64,000 bases of DNA from an uncultured Cyclobacteriaceae bacterium (GTDB taxonomy: Bacteria > Bacteroidota > Bacteroidia > Cytophagales > Cyclobacteriaceae), in the NCBI GenBank assembly GCA_943788235.1, contig CALSPM010000005.1, positions 62,001-126,000 on the forward strand, given 5' to 3'. The position numbers and the translations under genes are program-made. This document shows, one piece after another, positions 25,862 to 34,558 of the stretch. The notes below the pieces were generated by a model that saw nothing but the letters and a program-made list of their open reading frames with translations, did not search any database and had not been told where the DNA came from. The stretch's first letter is position 1. Each line of letters begins with the position of its first letter.

Positions 25862-27579
25862 AAAAAATTATTGTCGGACTCCATATTCTAATTTATGCCT
25901 TTACCGCCTTAGCACAAGAGGGAACATCTTTCTATCATTTAGGAAGCGCTACCATACAGAGCACTGCATTTAATGCCGCTTATTTTCCCAAAGGAGACTT
26001 TTTTGTTGGCTTACCTGTACTGTCCGGCATCAGTTTATATGCTAACAATCGGTTTTCCTATGATGATGTAGTTATTAAGAACGGAGATATCAATGAAATT
26101 AATTTAGATAAACTGGTATCCTCTATGGGGGCAGCCAATAGTTTTAGCCTTCATGGAACCATCAGTTTTGCACATATAGGTTTTCGAGCTCAGTCCGGAT
26201 TAGGCGTCAGTTTATTTGCTAATGAGCGGCTTGCCGCGAATTTTATCTATCCCAAAGAAATTGCCGAATTCCTTTTCAAAGGAAATGGTGACATGGTGGG
26301 GCGAAAGATAGACATAGGAAAGTTTGGAGCAAGCATCAATTATTACCGTGAATATGGATTAGGCTTTGCTTATGAATTTAATGGGCGTTTAAAAGTAGGT
26401 GCCCGACTGAAATATTTGCAGGGATTCGTAAACCTCAGTACTCCCCATAACTTTAATGCAACCCTAAAAACAAACAATGAAAACTATCAATTTGAAGCCG
26501 ATTGGCAAAATTTTCAGTTTCGAACCGCAGGGATCAGTCAATTCAATGATGAGGCCATCAATGAGGAAGATTTGGCCTCTTATTTCATTTCAAATGGAAA
26601 TAGTGGATTTGCCCTGGATCTAGGATTCGAATATAAATTAAACAAGGATTACGCCTTCTCTTTTGCCGTAAATGACATGGGTTACATTGGTTGGAAAGAG
26701 CATATTGAAACAGTTGGTTTATCAGATAGTACTTTCGTTTATGCGGGAGTTGAACTACAGGGTGGGGACATTATCGATTCCATCTCATTAGTTTCAAATA
26801 AATTTAAAGTCGATACAACCTATGAACAATACACTTCCTTCCTGCCCGCCAATATCATTAGTAGTATAGTATACACTCCTGTAAATGGCACCGATGTTAT
26901 TACTACCCTAAATGCAAAAATTATTCAAGGTCAAATCAATCCCGGATTTGGTCTAGGCATCAGACAAACGGTTTCTTCAAATGTTATAATTTCAGCTTCA
27001 GTAACCAAGCTCCCTCAGCAATTTTTCAATGTCGGTTTGGGATTTGCTGCAAAACTTGGGCCTGTGCAATTATATATGGCTACCGATAAAATACTGGGCT
27101 ATTCAGTCCCTTCTATGAAATGGGCACAAGTACAATTGGGTATGAATTTAGTCTTTGGTGGAGCAGAAAGTGATTCCAAATCAGGTAAGTCAGGCGCAAG
27201 TACACAAGGGTCATATGGTAATGGTAAAGGGGTTAAGACTTATAGCTTTCATGGACAAAAAATTGAAGCTAAAAAATATGAGGATATTTATACAATTGTG
27301 CCCAAGTTGTCTCAAGAAATACCTGAAAGTTATGGTAATGTTAAGGAAAGTAATAAGCGATTTTCCAAAAAACAAACCTTCATTAATAGTAAATCTGCCA
27401 AATCAAACAAAGTAGGGAAAAAGTTTAAACAAAGCCCGAGCTCCGGAGGGAACAAAAATCAAAAAGCAAAAAAAGCTAAGCTCGGAAACTTTACAACCCA
27501 ATGGCTAAGTCATGAAAACTATACGAAACAAAAAAAAGGGAAAAAATCTAAACCTAAAAAACAAAAACTGAAAAAGTAA
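25858..27579 (+). CDS. DUF5723-like outer-membrane beta-barrel with Lys-rich tail
   Basis: A 573-aa exported protein. Signal peptide MKKIIVGLHILIYAFTALAQ. Residues about 22-435 alternate hydrophobic strands and turns typical of a PorP/DUF5723-type barrel (GSATIQSTAFNAAYFPKGDF, FGASINYYREYGLGFAYEFN, GFGLGIRQTVSSNVIISAS). After the last strand (WAQVQLGMNLVFGG) comes an unusual ~130-residue hydrophilic tail, Ser/Gly-rich then Lys-rich, ending with 11 lysines in the last 17 residues. The tail is not part of the barrel. The start overlaps the lipoprotein stop. The 3' end lies four bases from convergent radA. Confidence 0.8.
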   Translation: MKKIIVGLHILIYAFTALAQEGTSFYHLGSATIQSTAFNAAYFPKGDFFVGLPVLSGISLYANNRFSYDDVVIKNGDINEINLDKLVSSMGAANSFSLHGTISFAHIGFRAQSGLGVSLFANERLAANFIYPKEIAEFLFKGNGDMVGRKIDIGKFGASINYYREYGLGFAYEFNGRLKVGARLKYLQGFVNLSTPHNFNATLKTNNENYQFEADWQNFQFRTAGISQFNDEAINEEDLASYFISNGNSGFALDLGFEYKLNKDYAFSFAVNDMGYIGWKEHIETVGLSDSTFVYAGVELQGGDIIDSISLVSNKFKVDTTYEQYTSFLPANIISSIVYTPVNGTDVITTLNAKIIQGQINPGFGLGIRQTVSSNVIISASVTKLPQQFFNVGLGFAAKLGPVQLYMATDKILGYSVPSMKWAQVQLGMNLVFGGAESDSKSGKSGASTQGSYGNGKGVKTYSFHGQKIEAKKYEDIYTIVPKLSQEIPESYGNVKESNKRFSKKQTFINSKSAKSNKVGKKFKQSPSSGGNKNQKAKKAKLGNFTTQWLSHENYTKQKKGKKSKPKKQKLKK

Positions 27580-27583
27580 TTAA

Positions 27584-28945
27584 CTAACCAAATAAATGCG
27601 CCAATACATCACGCAAGAGGTTCACATTTTTCAACGTTATTTTAGTTTTTTCTTTATTTGATCCCTCGTTATTTGCCAAAAATATTTCCGAAAATCCAAG
27701 CTTTTCTGCTTCCTTTATCCGACTTTCAAACCTATTTACGGTCCTAACCTCTCCCCCAAGACCAATTTCACCCACAAAGCAAGCCTCACGAGAAATGATG
27801 AGATCATGATAAGAGGAATAAATAGCGGCACATACGGCCATATCAATCGAAGGATCATCCACTCTGATTCCTCCGGTAATATTCAAAAAAACATCTTGCG
27901 CCCCAAGTTTTAACCCCAGACGCTTCTCTAAAACAGCCAACAGCATATGCAACCTTTTAAGGTCAAAACCGGTAGCCGTGCGTTGTGGTGTACCATAATT
28001 AGCCGGACTCACTAATGCCTGAACTTCGACCATCAAAGGTCTATTTCCTTCTATAGAGGCTCCTATGGCCACGCCCGAACGGTCTACCGACTGATCTGAT
28101 AATAATATTTCTGAGGGATTTTTTACCTGCATTAACCCTTCGTACCGCATTTGATAAATTCCCAACTCAAAGGTAGAGCCAAACCGATTTTTTATTGTCC
28201 TTAAGATGCGGTAAACATGGTTTCTATCTCCTTCAAACTGCAAAACGGTATCCACCATATGTTCTAGTACTTTCGGTCCAGCAATACTCCCTTCCTTATT
28301 GATGTGCCCGATCAAAAAGACGGGAATATTTGATTCTTTTGCATATTTAAGTAACTGCCCTGTACAATCCTTCACCTGCGAAACCGATCCGGGTGCTGAC
28401 TCTATATGCTGACTATGTATGGTTTGAATAGAGTCAATGATCAATAAATTTGGCCTCAATTTTTTAGCGTGCTGAAAAATTCGAGAGAGGTCTGTCTCTG
28501 ACAACAAATAACATTTTTCCGAATGTACCCCGATACGGTCTGCCCGCATTTTTATCTGGTGTGGGCTCTCTTCTCCTGAAACATATAGCATCTTTAATTG
28601 AGTCAGCTGAACGGCCACTTGGAGCATTAAAGTTGACTTCCCTATACCGGGTTCTCCACCAATTAACACCAAAGATCCCCTCACAATACCTCCTCCCAAT
28701 ACGCGATCCAATTCCTCATCTTTCGAAGAAATACGATCGTGGTTTTCACTCAAAACATCCTGAACCAATTGTGGGACTGATTTGAGGCTAGCATCTTCTT
28801 TCCAAAGCGCTTTTTCCTGAGTCTCCTTAATAACGACCTCTTCCACATAGGTATTCCACTCCATACAAGAAGGACATTTTCCAACCCATTTAGCTGCACT
28901 TGCTCCGCATGATTGACAAAAAAAAGACGTCTTTTGTTTACTCAA
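27584..28945 (-). CDS. radA: DNA repair protein RadA (Sms)
   Basis: A 453-aa RecA-like, Lon-like branch-migration ATPase. N-terminal C4 zinc finger FFCQSCGASAAKWVGKCPSC, Walker A GGEPGIGKSTLMLQ, RadA-specific motif IKNRFGSTFELG (KNRFG), and C-terminal Lon-protease-like domain (ITGGIRVDDPSIDMAVCAAI) without catalytic Ser-Lys. Family length about 455. The start is TTG at 28945 (M-S-K-Q-K-T-S-F-F-C), the position at which relatives start; no ATG fits in frame. It is convergent with the DUF5723-like gene. Confidence 0.95.
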   Translation of the reverse strand: MSKQKTSFFCQSCGASAAKWVGKCPSCMEWNTYVEEVVIKETQEKALWKEDASLKSVPQLVQDVLSENHDRISSKDEELDRVLGGGIVRGSLVLIGGEPGIGKSTLMLQVAVQLTQLKMLYVSGEESPHQIKMRADRIGVHSEKCYLLSETDLSRIFQHAKKLRPNLLIIDSIQTIHSQHIESAPGSVSQVKDCTGQLLKYAKESNIPVFLIGHINKEGSIAGPKVLEHMVDTVLQFEGDRNHVYRILRTIKNRFGSTFELGIYQMRYEGLMQVKNPSEILLSDQSVDRSGVAIGASIEGNRPLMVEVQALVSPANYGTPQRTATGFDLKRLHMLLAVLEKRLGLKLGAQDVFLNITGGIRVDDPSIDMAVCAAIYSSYHDLIISREACFVGEIGLGGEVRTVNRFESRIKEAEKLGFSEIFLANNEGSNKEKTKITLKNVNLLRDVLAHLFG

Positions 28946-29026
28946 AAAATAACTTGTTTAATGGTTGACTCAATTTTATTACCTTTTGCAGCCCTGTTAT
29001 CCTGAACCTAATGAGTACTCCTGTTA

Positions 29027-30094
29027 TTAACACATCCGGGCATAAGAGCCCAGCCATTTGATTTGATCTTTATGGGGAGCAATGGTTTTTTGGACTTCGG
29101 GATCATGAAAATGCCCATCTAATTCAATGAAAAACATGTATTTAAAGTGGGTCCCCATTTTTGCGGGTCTACTTTCAACCTTACATAGATTAATTCCTGC
29201 ACTTTGGAATTTTTGTAAAAAAGCAACCAGCGCCCCCGCTTCGTCTGGTAGCTTTGCAATTAAAGAGGTCTTGTCTTCCCCACTGGGTTCATTATAAAAG
29301 CTTTCACTCAAAATCAAAAACCTCGTCGTATTATCCGCTGAATCTTGAATATTATTGTAAAGAATGGGGACTTTGTATTCTCGAGCCGCAATCGGAGCAC
29401 AAATAGCCGCTGAATTTTTTTCCTCTAATGCCATTTGACAAGCACGACTCGTACTGCTTACGGGTACTAGTTTTACTTCATGATCAAAATAATGATTGAT
29501 GAAATTTTTACATTGACGAAAAGCAATGTCCCTACTAAATACCGTCGTTACTTGAGACAAGTCCTCCTCAAGAGTTGCAATAGAAAAGTGAATGGGCAAG
29601 GCCATTTCAGCCACAATACTCAATTGATGCGTACCCAGATAATCAATCGTCTCCTGAACCGTTCCTTCTTGATTGTTTTCAATGGGTACTACTCCATATT
29701 TTACCCGACCGGTCGCAACAGACTCAAAAACGGCCGAAATCGAATCCAGAGCTATGTAATCACTAATTGCACCATAACGAGACTCGGCCGCCTGATGGGT
29801 AAAGCTTCCGTCGGGGCCCAGGTAAGCAATACGTTCAGGTAACTCATAGTTTCTACTGATAGCAAAAATTTCCAAAAAGATGGCCTCAATGGCAGCCTTG
29901 GTAAGTGGTCCCTCGTGCGTCTTTGAAAGTCGATCGATGATCGCCTTCTCTCTTTCAGGTCGGTAAATAGGGGCTTGTGTGGTCCTCTTTAATTTACCCA
30001 CCTCTTGAACCACGGCTATCCGCTCATTGAACAACTTAAGTAGTTCATCATCAATCTGATCAATTTTTTTTCTTAATTTTTCCAGCATATCCAT
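29027..30094 (-). CDS. pheA: Bifunctional chorismate mutase/prephenate dehydratase
   Basis: A 355-aa P-protein for phenylalanine synthesis. The N-terminal AroQ chorismate mutase (about 1-85) shows LRKKIDQIDDELLKLFNERI and VGKLKRTTQAPIYRPEREKA. The prephenate dehydratase domain (about 90-270) has AYLGPDGSFTHQAAESRYG and the TRF active-site motif in NTTRFLILSE. The C-terminal ACT domain (about 275-350) ends with the regulatory ESRP motif in LCKVESRPAKMGT, which binds Phe for feedback control. It is divergent from glyA. Confidence 0.94.
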   Translation of the reverse strand: MDMLEKLRKKIDQIDDELLKLFNERIAVVQEVGKLKRTTQAPIYRPEREKAIIDRLSKTHEGPLTKAAIEAIFLEIFAISRNYELPERIAYLGPDGSFTHQAAESRYGAISDYIALDSISAVFESVATGRVKYGVVPIENNQEGTVQETIDYLGTHQLSIVAEMALPIHFSIATLEEDLSQVTTVFSRDIAFRQCKNFINHYFDHEVKLVPVSSTSRACQMALEEKNSAAICAPIAAREYKVPILYNNIQDSADNTTRFLILSESFYNEPSGEDKTSLIAKLPDEAGALVAFLQKFQSAGINLCKVESRPAKMGTHFKYMFFIELDGHFHDPEVQKTIAPHKDQIKWLGSYARMC

Positions 30095-30164
30095 TAATCA
30101 AGCAATAAAATTAAAAATCATTTCTTCTTAAACGAATTTTTATTCACTTTTCATTGGGTTAGGT

Positions 30165-30172
30165 TATTTTTG
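30165..30172 (+). promoter_or_regulatory. -7 promoter element of glyA, four bases from its ATG
   Basis: TATTTTTG (exact TAnnTTTG), then TATC, then ATG at 30177. Transcription would start at or within the start codon, so the mRNA is probably leaderless. Confidence 0.6.
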
Positions 30173-30176
30173 TATC

Positions 30177-31448
30177 ATGCAAAGAGACAAAAAAATTTTT
30201 GATTTAATCAATAAAGAAAATCATCGCCAACTCGAAGGTATTGAATTGATCGCCTCCGAAAACTTCGCTTCGCCCCAAGTCATGGAGGCCGCCGGTAGTA
30301 TTCTAACCAATAAATATGCCGAGGGCTTACCTGGCAAACGTTACTACGGAGGTTGTCAAGTTGTCGATGTCATAGAGAATCTTGCTATCGAAAGGCTAAA
30401 AACTCTTTTTGGCGCTGGATGGGCCAATGTTCAACCACATTCTGGAGCCCAAGCCAATGCGGCAGTTATGTTGGCCATCATCAACCCAGGGGATAAAATC
30501 TTGGGGTTTGATTTAGCCCATGGAGGACATCTAACCCATGGATCTCCAGTCAATTTTTCAGGAAAAATTTATCACCCTTTCTTTTATGGGGTAGATGAAA
30601 GTACAGGACTGATCAATTGGGAGCAAGTAGCATCACAGGCTTTAAAAGAAAAGCCGAAGCTGATCATTTGTGGCGCTTCTGCTTACAGTCGAGATTGGGA
30701 TTACCAACGTTTCCGTGAAATTGCCGACGAAATAGGCGCCTTATTACTAGCGGATGTTTCGCATCCAAGTGGTTTGATTGCGCGAGGTCTTCTCAATGAT
30801 CCCTTAGAGCATTGTCATATTGTCACCAGCACGACCCACAAAACACTGAGAGGACCTAGGGGGGGAATCATTATGATGAGAAATGATTTTGAAAATCCTT
30901 TTGGCCTGAAAACCACTAAAGGCAAGACCCGAATGATGAGTTCATTATTAGATTCTGGCGTTTTTCCTGGTACCCAAGGAGGCCCCTTAGAACATATCAT
31001 TGGTGCCAAAGCGATTGCCTTTGAAGAAGCTCTTTCCGATGATTATATGAGCTATGCTATTCAGGTCAAAAAAAATGCATCGGTGATGTCAGATGAATTG
31101 ATTAAAAAAGATTATCACATCATTTCTGGGGGTACAGACAACCATCTCATGTTAATTGACCTTAGATCCAAAGATGTTACAGGAAAAGCTGCGGAGGAAG
31201 CTTTAGGTAAGGCCGAAATTACCGTTAATAAAAATATGGTACCTTTCGATACACAATCTCCTTTTGTCACCTCCGGTATTCGGGTAGGTACAGCCGCCAT
31301 GACCACCCGTGGGTTTAAAGAAGATGATATGGTTAAAATAGTTGGCTTGATCGATAATGTGATATCAAACATTTCAAATGAGGCTCATCTGGAGAGTATA
31401 AAAACTGAAATTAAAAATTGGGTAGGTGACTATCCGTTATTCAAATGA
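30177..31448 (+). CDS. glyA: Serine hydroxymethyltransferase
   Basis: A 423-aa PLP enzyme that interconverts serine and glycine and feeds one-carbon units to tetrahydrofolate. The PLP-Lys motif is [13 protein letters not shown]; substrate and THF site motifs are [37 protein letters not shown], and [13 protein letters not shown]. Length is normal. It begins four bases downstream of an exact -7 box. tatC follows after seven bases and rpiB after nine more, suggesting a glyA-tatC-rpiB operon. Confidence 0.96.
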   Translation: MQRDKKIFDLINKENHRQLEGIELIASENFASPQVMEAAGSILTNKYAEGLPGKRYYGGCQVVDVIENLAIERLKTLFGAGWANVQPHSGAQANAAVMLAIINPGDKILGFDLAHGGHLTHGSPVNFSGKIYHPFFYGVDESTGLINWEQVASQALKEKPKLIICGASAYSRDWDYQRFREIADEIGALLLADVSHPSGLIARGLLNDPLEHCHIVTSTTHKTLRGPRGGIIMMRNDFENPFGLKTTKGKTRMMSSLLDSGVFPGTQGGPLEHIIGAKAIAFEEALSDDYMSYAIQVKKNASVMSDELIKKDYHIISGGTDNHLMLIDLRSKDVTGKAAEEALGKAEITVNKNMVPFDTQSPFVTSGIRVGTAAMTTRGFKEDDMVKIVGLIDNVISNISNEAHLESIKTEIKNWVGDYPLFK

Positions 31449-31455
31449 TACATAA

Positions 31456-32289
31456 ATGCCTTTAGATCAAGTCGACGACGAACCCGGCGAAATGTCATTT
31501 CTAGACCATCTAGAAGAATTAAGATGGCATCTTATCAGGTCACTTACCGCTGTTTTTGTTTTTGCAATAGCCGCCTTCGTCTCAAAAGGTGTCATTTTTG
31601 GAGAAATTATATTAGGGCCCTCTAAACCTAGCTTTTGGACCTATAAGATGCTCTGTAATCTTTCCAAAATATTGAGTTCTGATGCCCTTTGCATCAGCGA
31701 ATTGCCTTTTATCATCCAGAGTAGACAGATGACCGGCCAGTTTTCTATGCACATTACTTCCTCTTTTGTCATTGGTTTAATTTGTGCCTTTCCCTATGCT
31801 TTTTGGGAAATCTGGCGTTTTGTAAAGCCCGGTCTTTACGATAAAGAGAGAAAAGCAGCCACTGGCGCCACCTTTTATGTCAGTCTCCTGTTTTTTATGG
31901 GGGTCTTTTTTGGCTATTTTGTAGTGACCCCCATTTCTATCAACTTCTTGTCCAATTATCAAATAGACCCCTCAATTTTAAATGAATTTGATATTATTTC
32001 ATATGTAAGTACCGTCACCACATTGGTCTTGGCTTGTGCCTTACTTTTCCAACTACCCATTGTCGTATATTTTGCGACCAAAGCAGGACTGGTCTCCTCT
32101 TCTCTCCTAAAAACCTATAGAAAGCATTCCATTATTGTCATTTTGATGCTTTCCGCGGTCTTGACTCCGCCCGATCCTTTCAGTCAAGTACTTATTGCTT
32201 TTCCACTAGGCCTATTGTATCAACTCAGTATTCTCATTGCTGTTAAATTAGAAAAAAAAGAACGCAAACAAGAGCTAACTAAACCTTAA
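31456..32289 (+). CDS. tatC: Twin-arginine translocase subunit TatC
   Basis: A 277-aa inner-membrane protein with six transmembrane helices that binds Tat signal peptides. The N-terminal SFLDHLEELRWHLIRSLTAV is the family signature with the conserved E in LEELR. The first periplasmic loop is long with two Cys (from about residue 50 to 95), a feature I associate with Bacteroidota TatC. The FVVTPISINFL and YVSTVTTLVLACALLFQLPI segments match later helices, and the C-terminal LSAVLTPPDPFSQVLIA is typical. tatA is not in the window. The likely substrate seen here is the LD-carboxypeptidase at 46632. Confidence 0.93.
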   Translation: MPLDQVDDEPGEMSFLDHLEELRWHLIRSLTAVFVFAIAAFVSKGVIFGEIILGPSKPSFWTYKMLCNLSKILSSDALCISELPFIIQSRQMTGQFSMHITSSFVIGLICAFPYAFWEIWRFVKPGLYDKERKAATGATFYVSLLFFMGVFFGYFVVTPISINFLSNYQIDPSILNEFDIISYVSTVTTLVLACALLFQLPIVVYFATKAGLVSSSLLKTYRKHSIIVILMLSAVLTPPDPFSQVLIAFPLGLLYQLSILIAVKLEKKERKQELTKP

Positions 32290-32298
32290 CCTAAAAAT

Positions 32299-32727
32299 AT
32301 GAAAATTGCTATAGGAGCTGATCACGCTGGATTTATTTATAAAGAGCAACTGAAGAAGTCTCTGGCTTCACTCGGTCATGAGGTCGCTGATTTTGGCCCC
32401 TTAACGCCTGATAGTGTCGACTATCCGGACTTTGTTCATCCCGTCGCTGAATCTGTTAAAAAAAATCTCTTTGATTTTGGTATCCTGATTTGTGGAAGTG
32501 GGCAAGGTGTAAGTATTACGGCCAATAAACATAAAGGGATTCGGGCTGCCTTAGCCTGGAATGCTGAGGTTACACAGTTATCTAGACAACACAATGATGC
32601 CAATATTATTTGTCTTCCCGCCCGATTCATTGCTTATGAAATTGCGGAAAGCTTGGTATCCCTGTTCCTTGAAACTAAATTTGAAGCAGGTCGCCATCAA
32701 CGTAGGGTAAATAAGATCAATTGCTGA
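32299..32727 (+). CDS. rpiB: Ribose-5-phosphate isomerase B
   Basis: A 142-aa RpiB/LacAB-family sugar isomerase that interconverts ribulose-5-phosphate and ribose-5-phosphate (pentose phosphate pathway). GADHAGFIYKEQLK carries the phosphate- and substrate-binding residues. ICGSGQGVSITANKHKGIRA contains the anion hole; the catalytic Cys of E. coli RpiB corresponds to the Cys in ICGSG. LPARFIAYE and the C-terminal GRHQRRVNKI are typical. Its stop overlaps the convergent membrane-protein gene by 11 bases. Confidence 0.94.
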   Translation: MKIAIGADHAGFIYKEQLKKSLASLGHEVADFGPLTPDSVDYPDFVHPVAESVKKNLFDFGILICGSGQGVSITANKHKGIRAALAWNAEVTQLSRQHNDANIICLPARFIAYEIAESLVSLFLETKFEAGRHQRRVNKINC

Positions 32728-34099
32728 TTCTGACATAATACCCAGCCCTTTGCTTTCGATACTTTTTTGATAGCTCAGGCAACCTAAAAAATAAGTTAGG
32801 GATAACAGACCAATCATCTATAATCACTGCGGGAGGTGCCTCCTCAATGATTCTCAGCAAGGTTTTTGCAGAAGTCTCCTCACCTAATAGTTCAATTCTT
32901 TCTTTAGATAGTTGGGCATCAAGAAACGGACTTGACAACTCGTGATAATTTAAAACACTGAGGTTGTCTCCTAATAGCATCGTTCGCCGTTTAGAGAATC
33001 TATCGGTAGGTTCTTTCACCCTAATACTGTCCATATCTAACTGAATATAACTAAAATAAGGTGCTAAAATTAAGACCCCAACAATCATGAGGGGTACCCA
33101 CCTTTTCGCCCAGCGTTTACGTAATTTCAGCAAATAGTGTACTAAAAAGAAACTTATGGAAGGCACCAAATATAACATCTGAACCGGTGACGTTTCTACA
33201 TCTACCCAAATAACTATGAAGGCCCCTAACATCATTAATAACATCAATTGAGCAGATTTATTTTGAAAGCTGCTGAATTGGCTAGAGAAAAAAGTACTGG
33301 CCATCGCTGCCAAGCCAATGACAATAGGTATCCCAAAACAATAAAAATTATCTGTCTCATTCAGATACTTTACTTGCTGACCAAAAAGCCCTCGTTCCAC
33401 CAAAGCATGCCAAGCGTGAAAGCCATTGTCATGCCAATAAAAAAAGCAAAACGTTAGACCCAAAGGAATTAAAAATCCATTAAAATAAAGTGCTATACGC
33501 CTCAATTTTGGTGTGCTAAATAAGAAAAAGGATATTAAAAAAACAAAAAAGAAAACTACAGCGGGGGGGTAAAATAGGGTCGCAATTCCCACATAGATTC
33601 CCGCGTACAAAAACAAATCATCTGTGTCCTCATTGGCGATTCGTTCTAAAACGTTATAAAATCCAAGTAATATAAAGGTCATGGACATCATTTGTGGAGA
33701 TAATGCCATAAAATCAGGTATTGATGCCGCAAAGAGCACAAAAAATAGCGCGGGCAAATTGTTGTTTTCAGAAAAATTTTTGTTCCTCTTCAACAGACTA
33801 TTAAAAATATTCGCATTCAGAAACAACCAAATAGTACTTATAATATGATGGGCTTGTTGAGACTTACCAAATACATTGTCAATGATCCGGTAAAAGAAAA
33901 CCGATAACGGACCTGTATAATCGAAAATTTCCTCATACATCAAAAATCCCTCTGCCGATCTTTGCCCTAGCAATAGCCATTTTAATTCAAACAAAGTAAG
34001 AGAAAGCCCTTGAAAAGTAAGAAGCACCCTCAAAGACAAAAGTCCTAGAAAGATGACAACCAATCGGCTTAGATCGTTTATTTTAAAAAAATTAAGCAA
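32717..34099 (-). CDS. Polytopic membrane protein, glycosyltransferase-C-like layout
   Basis: A 460-aa protein with about ten transmembrane segments in residues 10-330, then a soluble C-terminal region. The first loop after helix 1 carries MYEEIFDYTGPLSVFFYRII with acidic residues, a layout shared with GT-C fold glycosyltransferases (acidic loop in the first external loop), and residues TETS and related loops follow. Similar Bacteroidota proteins of unknown function exist (DUF6427-like?), but I cannot confirm a family. The apparent start is TTG at 34099 (M-L-N-F-F-K), with no ATG in frame nearby. It is convergent with rpiB (11-base overlap) and divergent from rbfA. Confidence 0.7.
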   Translation of the reverse strand: MLNFFKINDLSRLVVIFLGLLSLRVLLTFQGLSLTLFELKWLLLGQRSAEGFLMYEEIFDYTGPLSVFFYRIIDNVFGKSQQAHHIISTIWLFLNANIFNSLLKRNKNFSENNNLPALFFVLFAASIPDFMALSPQMMSMTFILLGFYNVLERIANEDTDDLFLYAGIYVGIATLFYPPAVVFFFVFLISFFLFSTPKLRRIALYFNGFLIPLGLTFCFFYWHDNGFHAWHALVERGLFGQQVKYLNETDNFYCFGIPIVIGLAAMASTFFSSQFSSFQNKSAQLMLLMMLGAFIVIWVDVETSPVQMLYLVPSISFFLVHYLLKLRKRWAKRWVPLMIVGVLILAPYFSYIQLDMDSIRVKEPTDRFSKRRTMLLGDNLSVLNYHELSSPFLDAQLSKERIELLGEETSAKTLLRIIEEAPPAVIIDDWSVIPNLFFRLPELSKKYRKQRAGYYVRISN

Positions 34100-34183
34100 A
34101 AAATAATAAGGTTAAGAAATACTCTCTTTGTGATCTCATTGTAGATCTGAATAAAAAGAGCAAATTAACAAATAAATAATAGA

Positions 34184-34191
34184 TAATTTTG
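34184..34191 (+). promoter_or_regulatory. -7 promoter element of rbfA, four bases from its ATG
   Basis: TAATTTTG (exact), then TGTC, then ATG at 34196: another likely leaderless start. Confidence 0.6.
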
Positions 34192-34195
34192 TGTC

Positions 34196-34558
34196 ATGGA
34201 ATCAAAGAGACAACATCAATACAGTCGCCAAATTCAAAAAGATCTCGGCGACATCTTTCAACGAGATACGAGACATTTTTTTCTTGATAATTTGGTGAGC
34301 ATCATGGGTGTAGAAACGGCTCCTGATTTAAGTATTGCCAAAATTTATTTTAGCGTTTTTCCTGTACAAAATGGAGCCAAAGTATTGGAAAATCTTAATG
34401 ATAAAAAAAGTGAAGTGAGGTGGCGCCTCGGTAAAAGAATAGGAAAATCTATTCGAAAAATTCCTGAGCTCGCTTTTTTCATCGACGATACCGCAGAAGA
34501 AGCCAGTCGTATGGATCAGATCATCAATCATCTTAACATTCCCCCAGAAAAAACTTGA
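34196..34558 (+). CDS. rbfA: 30S ribosome-binding factor A
   Basis: A 120-aa KH-like assembly factor for the 30S subunit and 16S rRNA 5'-end maturation. MESKRQHQYSRQIQKDLGDI, then LVSIMGVETAPDLSIAKIYF and IRKIPELAFFIDDTAEEASR (with the family pattern P-E-L-x-F-x-x-D) are typical. Length is normal. It starts four bases after an exact -7 box and overlaps the lolC/E-like gene (TTGA, four bases), so the two are one unit, a pairing I believe is common in Bacteroidota. Confidence 0.94.
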   Translation: MESKRQHQYSRQIQKDLGDIFQRDTRHFFLDNLVSIMGVETAPDLSIAKIYFSVFPVQNGAKVLENLNDKKSEVRWRLGKRIGKSIRKIPELAFFIDDTAEEASRMDQIINHLNIPPEKT

